Assembly: GCA_903813345.2 (NCBI GenBank)
Contig: CAIIXF020000001.1
Location: 15,579,915-15,643,914 of the forward strand
Length of the DNA: 64,000 nucleotides
Direction: 5' to 3'
Source: Owenia fusiformis
Lineage: Eukaryota; Annelida; Polychaeta; Sabellida; Oweniidae
This document shows positions 10,203 through 22,200 of this stretch, piece after piece (position 1 is the stretch's first letter; every line of letters starts with the position of its first letter). A model generated the notes under the pieces. The model did no database searches. It was not told the origin of the DNA and worked only from the letters and a program-made list of their open reading frames with translations. Made by a program: the position numbers and the translations under genes.

Positions 10203-13200
10203 ATGTCACTTTTAAAGAATACTGGGTAAGTAGCATCTTATATAATACAATTACAGTGTACAATGTATTTGCTTTACTAGTTGGCAAGGGTTTTATAGAG
10301 AAATTTAGGGAGTTTTCACCACTTCAGAAGATAACAAGTCTGCATCAAATAAATCACAAGTTTTTGAGGCTTACACACTCATTTTTTTTATTCTGTGAAC
10401 CAGTTCATCAGTGGAGACGATAACCCCATTTAACGTGTAACACGGAGATTGCCATTTTGCACGTCAATTGACGTGAATCACGCCAATAAGCAGAATGCCC
10501 ATTGTAATTCATAATTTGAAACACCAGGTTAATTAGAAGACCCAGTGTTTACTATATACACGATCTAAGTAATATTTCTTTTATAGTACGTATACTTAGG
10601 TAAACATTAATGATATATTAAATCCCAGGGAAGTATTTCATTCCAAAACTGTGGAGAAATGCCGTTCAATCTTGTGAATTTTCTGTCAATGTTACGAACC
10701 AATGAAGTCACCACCGAACTTGCATTCTTGGAAAGTCTAAATCGATCGATGGAACGCTTTTTATTGCATTTTCTTCAAGTATTTAATCTAGTCTAGCACT
10801 TGTATGAAGGAATTCGCGATCCTATGTGGGAATTTTGCGCTAAAACTAATCAAAGTTACCTCTCACGAATCCTAGAAAAACGCCATATTGGAATTACTAA
10901 TACTTCTTCAATCGTCTAGATATCGTCTTTCCGACGGGTTTTACGACAAAATTGGTACCGACCCGATGGTATTTTAATCTCTTAACACAACGTAAACCCC
11001 AATTCCGAGAAAAGACCACTGAAAATCACTAAAATGGGGTCTACTTTCCCTCTTCTTTTTGACCGGAAGTGTTTTCCTGATCTCGATGTGTTGCTGATTT
11101 TTTCGTTTTTACCTGGCTGGATTTATATTTTAAACCTTCTTTGCAATGATCTAATGATTACCTAAATGAATTATAAAAAATTTAAATTCCTATCCTCATT
11201 AGATCAGAATTTATTAGTTTTCTTTCCTTCGTTTGTTTACTTCCGGTTTGCCATTGAATAAATATTTCTTGTAAACATTGACGTATGCACATCATAATAG
11301 TTGCTAGTTCAAAATGCAACCTGGACAATAGCAAATGTTTATGATTATAACTATAACATACGATGCAGATCATGATTTACCCACTAGTTTCCCAGTTTAT
11401 AACTGCCTGTCGTCCTGCCGATAATATGTGAAACTTTTAAAAGATACGTCAATTGCCGTGCAAAATATTGCACGTCACTTGACGGACATGACGGCAATTG
11501 CCGTTATTATCTATTGACATGCGCACTTATGCTTCATAATTTCACGTCAATTGTCGTGCAACATGGCAATTGCCGTACTTCACGTTAAATGAGGTTATCG
11601 TCTCCACTGTTCATATGGTTAAAATAACAAAATAATGAAATGTTACGATGTGTCTACTTAGCAGTTTGTTCTATGTCATCCATCCTGCTAGGTTACATTG
11701 TGGAACTCCGCCCACCACGACACTGAAGGCAGTATTCTGAGGTTATAAAATCTAAATCTAAATAATTTCCCATTTGTAGCCCCTTGGAGATTTCCGGAAT
11801 TGAACAAAGTAGCGAACGTTGTGATTTTTCAACTTTAGTTCGTTGTTTTTCACAACTTTATGTGTGGTGTTTTCATTTAGGAGGCGGTCTTATTTGAATG
11901 CATCATTTCAGGTCTTTATGAATCAATAGATCAATAAGCAGACTAAAAATTCATATTTAGCAGTTTTGTTCGTGTCGTACTAGGCCTGTTAGGCACGAAA
12001 AATAATTTAGCAGTTTTGTTCACTGTGTAATTGGGCCTTCTATAATCAGTAGCAAATGCTCGCAAAACATTTTCAAAAATATTTACTACTGTTTTCCTTG
12101 AAGAAATGGTAAGGTGACACGTCATTTAGTTACATGATCGATACAGTAACTAGTCACGTGATCAGACACATGTCACGTGATCAGACACGTGACACATGAT
12201 CAGTCACATGAGCTTGCAAAATGGACGATCTAAATTTCCCAAAATTCTGTTAAGATCAAGATCGATATGCTGTTGCCTTCAGTGTCGTGTTTGGCGGAGT
12301 TCCACAATGTAACCTAGCAGGATGGATGACATAGAACAAACTGCTAAGTAGACACATGGTTAAACATTTCATTATTTGGTTATTTTAACCATATGAACTT
12401 GTTCACAGAATAAAAAAAATGAGTGTAGGCCTACAGTAAAATTTTATTTTTAAATGTTTGGAACTACTTTGAATTTAAGCAATCAAATGGCTATATTGCA
12501 ATAGTTTATAAAAAGATAGAAACATATGTACTTGTCCTAACTTTTTAGCTCACATGGTGAGCTTTTGCAATCACTCACTTGTCCGTCTGTCTGTCCGTCC
12601 ATCCGTCTGTCTGTCTGTCCGTCTGTCCGTCAACAATAGTGGCACGTTAACGTTTTAAAACCTCTGTCGATAGGATTCCTGTTTTAAGTTATTTCTGTTC
12701 AAGATCAATACAGAAAACTCCCCTATGACTCCTGGTTCATAAGCTCGCCTATTTTCAAAATGGCCGTCACTTTTGTCTCGCAAAATTCACTTTTGACCCA
12801 TTTCCTTTAAAACCTCTGTCGATAAGATTCCTGTTTTAAGTTATTTCTGTTCAAGATCAATACAGAAAACTCCCCTATGACTCCTGGTTCAAAAGCTCGC
12901 CTATTTTCAAAATGGCTGTCACTTTTGTCCCATTTCCTAGCTTTACCAATAATTTCAGGTGTCCTACACTGTAAAAATCCATGTCAATGTAAAGGGTAGA
13001 TATATTGTTACAAAAAATCAGCGAAAAATTATATCCATTTTTTTATTTTCAGCCATTTTAGTTAACATTGATTTGTCTATCTGACTCGCGAAATCCACTT
13101 TTCATCAATAACAGTGGCACGTTTTAAAACCTCTGTCGATAGGATTCCTGTTTTAAGTTATTTCTGTTCAACATCAATACAGAAAACTCCCCTATGACTC

Positions 13201-16200
13201 CTGGTTCAAAAGCTCGCCTATTTTCAAAATGGCCGCCATTTTTTGCGAAATTCACTTTTGACCCATTTCCTAGCTTTACAAATAATTTCAAGTGTCCTAC
13301 ATTGTAAAAATCCATGTCAATGTAAAGAAAAGATGTATGAAATAATTATCCCACCGAACGAAGTTCGAGAGGGATATAGGAAAGCCGTCCGTCCGTCCAT
13401 GCCGTCCGTCCGTTCGTCCGTCCGTCCGTCTGTTTGTCCGGGTGATAACTCAAATACCGTTTCACGGATTTGATTCAAATTTAATAGGCTTATGCCTTAT
13501 GGGTGTAGGACCTCTGCTCGAGAAGGAATTTTCAATATGGCCACTGAATTCAAAATGGCCGCCATTTTTCATAAAAAATGTAATCTTTAATAACTCAAAT
13601 ACTAGTTTGCGGATTTGGTTCAAATTTTATATGCTGATGCCTAGGGACAACGGAGTGTCGCACAACAAGAGATTTTCAAGATGGCCGCTTAATTTCAAAA
13701 TGGCGGCCATTTTTCATAAAAATATGTAATCTTTGATAACTCAAATACCAGTGAATAGATTTGGTTCAAATTTTATATGATGATGCTTAAGGACACAGTA
13801 GCTATGTTCAACAAAAATTTTTCAAGATGGCCGCTTAATTTCAAAATGGCGGCAATTTTTCGTAGAAAACGTAATCTTTGATAACTCAAATACCAGTGAA
13901 CGGATTTGGTTGAAATTTTATATGATTATGCCTAGGGACACAGTAGGTCTGTTCAAGAAATAATTTTCAAGATGGCGGCTGAATTTCAAGATGGCGCCCA
14001 ATTTTCGTAAAAAACGTAATCTTTGATAACTCATACACCAGTGGATTTGGTTCAAATTTTATAGGCTTATGCCTTATGAGTGTAGGACCTCTGCTCAAGA
14101 AGGAATTTTCGATATGGTCGCTCAATTCAAAATGGCCGCCATTTTTTGTAAAAAATGTAATTGTTGATAATTCAAATACAAGTTGACAGATTTGGTTCAA
14201 ATTTTATATGCTGATGCCTAGGGACAAAGGAGTTTTGCACAAAAAGAAATTTTCAAGATGGCCGTTTAATTTTAATATGGCGGCCATTTTTCGTAAAAAT
14301 ATGTAATCTTTGATAACTCAAATACCAGTGAACGGATTTGGTTCAAATTTTATATGATGATGCTTAGGGACACAGTAGCTATGTTTGACAAAAAATTTTC
14401 AAGATGGCCACTTAATTTCAAAATGGCGGCAATTTTATATGATTATGCCTAGGGACACAGTAGCTCTGTTCAAGAAATAATTATCAAGATGGCGGCTGAA
14501 TTTTAAGATGGCGGCCAATTTTCGTAAAAAACGTAATCTTTGATAACTCATATACCAGTGAACGGATTTGGTTCAAATTTTATATGATGATGCCTAGTTC
14601 ACAATGGTATAAACTAACTTTGTGCCAAATTTCATGCTTCTATCACAAAGTGCACAAACATTTCAACATTTACACTAGCTATAATAAGCATAATATGTTT
14701 TGTTCGGTGGGATTTGCCACTCCGTGGAGTTGCTGTTTTTCTAGTTTTGTTACGAGAAATCAGCGAAAAATTATATCCATTTTTCAGCCATTTTAGTTAA
14801 CATTGATTCGTCCATCTGTCTCGCAAAATCCACTTTTGGACCATTTACCTTAAACCCTCTGTCGATAGGATTCCCGTTTTAAGTTAATTTTGTTCAATAT
14901 CAATACAAAAAACTCTCCTATCACTCTTGGTTCAAAAGCTCGCCTATTTTCAAAATGGTCGCCATTCTTGTTTCGCGAAATTCACTTTTTGCCCATTTCC
15001 TAGCTTTACAAATAATTTCAGCTGTCCTGCATTGTAAAAAGCCACCATGTTTAAACGTAAACCATGATACCATGGTATACCATGGTTTACCATGGTCTAT
15101 CATGATCGGCAATGAAATTACCATCAACTCTGACCATGGTGGCAATGATGTTTTTTTGGTCAATTTTTGACCATGGTATACCATGGTATATCATGTTATA
15201 CCATATTTCATGGTATTTCATGTCCAAAGTTTGCCATCAAATACCATGGTATTTCATTGCCATGTTCCTGACTATCATTTACCATGGTATTACCATGGTA
15301 TATCATGGTTGATTGCATTTCATTGTAAGATGTGACAATCAAATACCATGGTATTTCAATGCCATGTTCCTGACCATAATTTACCATGGTATATCATGGT
15401 TGATGGCATTTCATTATAAGATGTGACAATCAAATACCATGGTCATACCATGGTATTTCATTGCCATGTTCCTGACCATCATTTACCATGGTATTACCCT
15501 TGTATATCATGGTTGATGGTATTTCATTGTACAATTTGACAATCAAATATCATGGTCATACCATGATATTTTATTGTTATGTACCTGACCATCATTTACC
15601 ATGGTATTACCATTGTATATCATGGTTGATGACATTTCATGGCATTTCATTGTACCGTGTGACAATCAATTACCATGGTCATACCATGTCATTTCATTGC
15701 CAAAATCATAACTCTCATTTATCATGGTTTTATAATTGCATTTCATGGTTGGTGGTATTTCATGGCATTTTATTGTCAAACCTGACCATCAAATACTATG
15801 GTCACACCATGGTATTTCATTGCCATAATCATAACTATCATTTATCATGGCATATCATTGCATTTCGTGGTTGATTGTATTTCATAGCATTTCATTGTCA
15901 AACCTGACCATCAAATACCATGGTTATACCATGGTATTTTATTGCTAAAAAGAACTCTACAAGAGTCTCAAGACTAAAATTGGTCAGAGTTGAAATGGAT
16001 CATGAAATGCAATGAAATACTACGTTTAACCATGAAATGCAATGAAATACAATGATTGATCATGATATGCAATGAAATGCAATGGTCTTTCTTGCAATGC
16101 AGTGAAATACAATGAAAGGCCATGTTCAAAAAGTATTTTTTACATGAAATATCTTTATTAATAAATGTTGATTAGATAACCAAATTATTATAATTAGTGA

Positions 16201-19200
16201 TTCTGATATTCATCAAAATCACAACTTTATATACTTTTGTTCCTTTATTTAATTAATTAATTTCTATTATGAATAATTAAGTTAATAACCCTAGAAACAA
16301 TTTTTTTTTTGTTAAACAAATATGCTTTACTTTTATTTGACTGTTGTCGGTTAAATAGGAGATCAACTTAATATTTTGTAAGTCAAACCTCCAGTCTTCG
16401 ATTAAACATCTTGACTGTACTTCATTGCACTTGATGGTTTGCAACCAAGAAATACTGCAAAATAGCAGTATTTTTAAATGCAAAATTTTAAGTATAGTTT
16501 CCACAGTATACCATGGTAGATTGTGATAATTAAATGGCTCCATTGCATATCATGGTTAAATGTTTAGACCATGATATCACTGCATTTGATGGTATTTGAC
16601 CATGAAATACTGTGAACAGTGGTATTTTTTAGATACAAAATTACATGTTAATTGACCATGGTATACCATGGTATATCATGATCGTTAAATGGCACCATTG
16701 CATTTCATGGTCAGGAGCGTTTTTTTAACATGGAGTTTCCCATTGAAAAAATACTGCCGTTTCACAGTATTTCATGGTCAGAAACCATCAAATGCAATGA
16801 TATCATGGTCAAGAAACCATCAAATGCAATGATATCATGGCCGAGAACTTGACCATGATATCATTGCATTTGATGGTTTCTGACCATGAAATACTGCGAA
16901 ACGGCAGTATTTTTTCAATGGAAAACTCCATGTTAAAAACGCACTGTTAACAATGAAATGCAATGGTGCCATTTAACGTTCATGATCGGCCATGGTATTA
17001 CCATGGTATTTCATTGCATTTCATGGCCATATACCATGGTATACCATGGTCATACCATGGTATACCATGGTATGGCCATGGTCCATTTCAACATGGAATG
17101 TCACTGTAAAGAGTAGTTGTATGAAATAATTTTGTTACAAAAAATCGGCAAAATATTATATCAGTTTTTTTTATTTTCAGCCATTTTAGTTAACATTGAT
17201 TTGTTCATCAGTCTCGCGAAATCCTCTTTTGGACCATTTACTTAAAACCTCTGTCGATAGGATTCCAGTTTCACGTTATTTTTGTTCAACATCAATACAA
17301 AAAAACTCCCCTTTGACCCCTGGTTCAAAAGCTTGCCTGATTTCAAAATGGTCGTCATTTTTGTCTCGCTAAATTCAATTTTGGCCCATTTCCTAGCTTT
17401 ACAAATAATTTCAGGTGTCTTGCATTGCAAAAAGCCATGTCACTGTAAAGAGTAGTTGTATGAAATAATTTTGTTCCAAATAATTGAAAAAAAATTATAT
17501 CCGTTTTTTTCAGCAATTTTACTTAACATCGATTTGTCCATCTGTCTCTCCGTCAGTCCAAAATAGTGGCAAGTGGCTTGAAATAATTTTGTTACAAAAA
17601 ATCAGCAAAAAATTATATCCGTTTTTTTCTGTCACCATGTGAGCCCAGTACCCACGGTACTAATTTTTTTATATTTCAGATACTAGTCATATACATGTAT
17701 AAATGTATAATGTCCAGTAAAGCTGTGGCCTTTTGTAGGGAGTTTCATTCATGTTAATTTTTCCGAAAATAACATGGCTGAGAAGCATCAAAAAATAAGA
17801 GGCCACAGATATGATAGCTAAACTGCAAAACAAACTAAAATATACAAAAGTTAGGACATGTATAAATGTTTCTATTTTTATACTGTTTCAATATGGTCTT
17901 TTAATTGCTTATTTTTTAGATTCAAAGTAGTTCAAACCTTTAAAATTTTACTGTAGATCTTAACAAAATGATAAAATGAAGTTACAACACACTCACAGTC
18001 ATAGTGAGTCTGAGCTGAGTGTTCCCATAAATACACAGAGAGCCAATGTTTTACGATTTTAAGTCTCCGAGTAGCTGTACCGAAGCCATTATGGGGCTAG
18101 ACTATATCCTCTAGTCTGAAATTTTTTTGAAAAATTATTTGGAATGAAAATATTCAGACTATAGCCCACACATATGTTAAAATCTGGGATTGAATAATAT
18201 TTTTGTTTACATAGACAAAAGACACATCAAACTATTGAATGTTGATCTTTATATTTCATTGAGATTGATAATATGTCAGAAAGGAATATTGAGTTTATTA
18301 ATTTATATCAGAGTGAGGAAAAATGGTTAAATGTTCTCAGAAAAAGTTTAAAAATCTGCATAATTTATCTGAAAAATAAAAATAAAGTTTTCTAAAAACG
18401 CAATTTTTTCTTATTTTTATTTTTATTATTTTTTATATAAATATTATTATGGGAAATTTTCAGAATGCACCAGAGAGGGTCTAAATTTCAAAATTTTCTG
18501 GGGGGAGGGGCATATACGCTATACTTTGTTTCCGCCCCCCCCCCCCAATTGATTATACTACCTTCATTAGGATTAGATGATTCATTCTCCTATTTTCAAT
18601 GAAAACATGCGGATTTTGGTCTGAAAAACCACAAATTGTTCTCAGATGACTCTTGAACGTAAAAAATGGTCCTTTCATTCAGTGCAATTTGAGGAGCAAT
18701 TTGCTACCTGATAATATTTTCTTGGAGCATTTTTGTTGCTACCTGAATATGGGAATTTGCTCCTTGTTTTGGTAGAAGGTAGCAAATCCTTGCTACTGGT
18801 AAAAAAAGTTAAGGTCAGACCCTGAAGTGCCATTCAAAATGGCCGATTGGGTAAATTAATTTGCATATTTGTTACTTCTCCTAGCTTTATTTCCACTTGA
18901 CAATATGCTATGTTACTTTTTGTAGCATTTAATTGTACCTTACTACTTAATTGAATTGTTGCTATGTTGATTTTTGAGAAGTGAAGCTTCATAGAATTGA
19001 TAATTTTGTGCAGAAAATTTCCTGTTTTTTTCCCACACGAGGGACATGATGATATATAGACAGAATTCTCTAGGTTCAGTCTATTGGATATAGACTAAGT
19101 ATGGGGCTCTTGCCTTGTCACTTTTTACATCCGTTGAGAAATATTCCTCATGACACAGGTGCTCCCTGGGATAAATACGTCCATGCTGAGTAATAAGAGT

Positions 19201-22200
19201 GTGGGGTCATCCTGCAAACAGATAGACCAATCGTACAACTTATGAAAATCCTAAGTGGCCATCTGATGCAAGAATATGCACTATTTGGAGATACAGGTAC
19301 CTGTATCTCCAAAGTGCAGTATGGCTATATTATACTGAAGCTGAAATCATTTAAAGTAAATCATATTTTTGAATCCATTCCTTCTGATTTGTGCCCTTGA
19401 AAAAAATTCCAACCACCCAATCTTGAAGTTGAAGTGGTGGCAATTCAGAGATTTGACAAAAGGCAAAAGATTTTAATCTTATTCATCATGTTAATGGATT
19501 ATTTGTTTGCTACTTCATGTACATGTAGTTGCCTAGTTTTCTAGTTTATTTAGCGTAGGTTAGAAGTCACAATTAGATTTCTCAACCTCAATCACAATCT
19601 TCAACATTTCTATCGTTGTATACTACAGGAAGCTAGCAGGAAGAACTCTATTCATCACTGGGGCAAGCAGGGGTATTGGAAAGGCAATTGCCTTGAAGGC
19701 AGCAAGAGATGGGGCCAATGTTGTTATAGCAGCTAAAACAGCGGAAGCACATCCCAAACTACCTGGGACCATATACACTGCTGCTAAAGAGAGTTAGTCA
19801 GAAATACAGGGTGGTCCAAAAAAGTGAACCCCTGCAACAGGCCATATTTCCCTTATTACTAGCAGGAATTCTTTCATATTTTCACATGTAGTAGAGGAAT
19901 GTCTAAAATTTATGTTGGTACCACACATTTTTCTTAGTCTTGAATTTTGCAGAAATTATAAGCCCTAACCAAACATTACTGAATATGGATAAAATGTGAT
20001 TTTCAAAATCCGCGATTCTTAAACCCTTCAACACCTTTCCCCTGACATTTTTTAAGCTGCAGTCTGAAAGATCTAATATTTTCTGACTTTGTTCAACTTT
20101 GAATCCTGCACATCATGGCTTAAAACTAGGTAGAGATTAAAAGGTGGATTGGATCGAGTGGATTGGATTCATGTAAAAGGTGGATTGGATCGGGAATCTT
20201 CAAAATGTGGAATTTCTTATAAAAAAATTTCTGTTGATCTCCCTCTAAACAGTTTCCCTCTACAGTATTACAGGTCCCTTTTGAGAAATCAGAACAAAGC
20301 AATGACAAATACATACTCCAATTAGTTCATGGACACTCTTAAGTATTTAACCGCTTTCCATTGTAAATCAACTTTTGTAAGACAAAGATCTTTAGAAAAA
20401 GAAAACCTGTCATTCAAATTAATGTGTGAATGTTCACAAAACATTTCTGGTATGTTCAGTTTGGATTGAAAACAGATGATATGGATCTTCAAACCAGTCT
20501 GCCTTATGATTTATGAAATGTCTCAAATTACACTTGGAATGAATAAGATCGCGTATCAGAAAGCGGGTACCAGGTCATCCTTCTAGCCCACCCCAGCAAA
20601 ATAATATTACATCTATTATTTGACATTGTGCAAGTGAAGAGAGCACCAATCTTCCTAAAGGGAGATCAATAGATTTTTTAAAGGAAAATCCATATTTTGA
20701 AGATAGCCAATCCAATCCACCTTTTACATGAATCCAATCCACTCGATCCAATCCACCTTTTAATCTTTACCTAAAACTAGCATCCTACTTTTGTTAGTTG
20801 CAAAGTTATTGTGATCCAAAGAAATGTTCTAAGCTTCCATAGAAGAAAACATTTTCCAGTGAAATCGCGACTATATGATCTTGGAATGTCAATATCTTCA
20901 TAAATCATGGACCAATTCTAATGAAATATGGCTCAAAACATTGAATATTATATTGGATTTTCTTTTGATTTTTTAAAGCTAATTGATGAAGGGTTTCTCA
21001 GATACCCAGTTACAGGGGGTAACTTCCTTCCACAAGAGGCCCCCCTCTAATTGTTTTTGTAAGTAACATACCCCTGAGCTGTTGAATGGTTAAAATTGCT
21101 TCAAAAATCAATGAACGTGTGAAATGTGTTTTTTGCTTAAATTGTGTCCCTTTTGTCATATGGTAGGGTTTTAAACTTGTATCTTTGACTGAAAGCTGTT
21201 TTAAGATCATCCAATGTGTTTCAACTATTTCTGTGAATCACATTGGTAAAACTTTGCACACATCTTATTTTCAGGCATGTTTGTTAAACTCTTGTAATTT
21301 CTTCAAAATTTAAGACTGAGAATAAATTATGGCATCAACCAAAATTTTAGACCTTTCTCTACAACATGTGATAATATGAGTCTATTCATGCAAGTATTAA
21401 GGAAAATATAGCCTGTTGCAGGGGTTCACTTTTTTTTGGACCGCCCTGTACTTCTTACAATAGAATTTTATATCATGCCTATTTTCTAAAAAATCTATCA
21501 GACTTATCTTATGGTAATACTCTAACATTATCTCAAAGAAAATTCAAAAATGGATGTGCCTTTAGACTTGTTTGTGAGAGGTGCTGTGAGAGTTGATTAG
21601 AGGTGTTCACTTCAGAGAGCTGGCGCACACTACATACATGTTTCTGTACTTTTGTTTACTTTTAGTTGAGGAGTTGGGTGGTAAGGCTCTACCATGCATA
21701 GTTGATGTTCGTGATGAGGACCAAGTAAGATCTGCAGTCAGCAAAGCTGTAGAAACATTTGGAGGAATTGATATTCTTGTGAACAATGCTAGTGCTATTA
21801 GTCTGACTGGCACTGAGCAGACCAGCATGAAGAAGTATGATCTCATGAACCAAGTGAATGCTAGAGGAACATATCTATGGTAGGTGATCACTCAAATGCG
21901 GTACTAATCACCTCAAATGTGATACTAGTTACCTCAAATATGATTCTAGTCACCTAGTTACCCCAAATGTGATACTAACCAACTCAAATGTGATACAATT
22001 CCAGTCACCTCAAATGTGATACTCATCAATTCAAATGTGATACCAATCACCTCAAATGTGATACTAATCTGAATCACCTCAAACGTGATATCAATCACCT
22101 CAAATGTTAGCACAATTCATCATAACCTTTGCTCTCTGAAAGAATAACACATGGATTTACAACTTACAAGGTTTCAGTTGTTCAAACCTCACTTTAATTT

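Larger units (their letters stand above)
12431..17955. repeat. 5.5-kb composite repeat with 115-130-bp inverted ends
   Basis: 12431-12546 (starting CTACAGTAAAATTTTA) is inverted at 17826-17955. Just inside are AGCTCACATGGTGAGC (12549) and a matching CACCATGTGAGCC (near 17634), then tandem diverged units beginning CCTCTGTCGATAGGATTCC at about 12660, 12811, 13128, 14858 and 17251. Two other elements have jumped into it (13347-14738 and 15045-17096). GTCC-type microsatellite lies at 12580-12635. No coding capacity is seen. Confidence 0.55.

Noticed and set aside
15112-15874. Reading frames of 66-128 codons in the CCATGG element
   Set aside because: They are translations of the palindromic repeat (recurrent tryptophan, tyrosine and histidine words), not genes.
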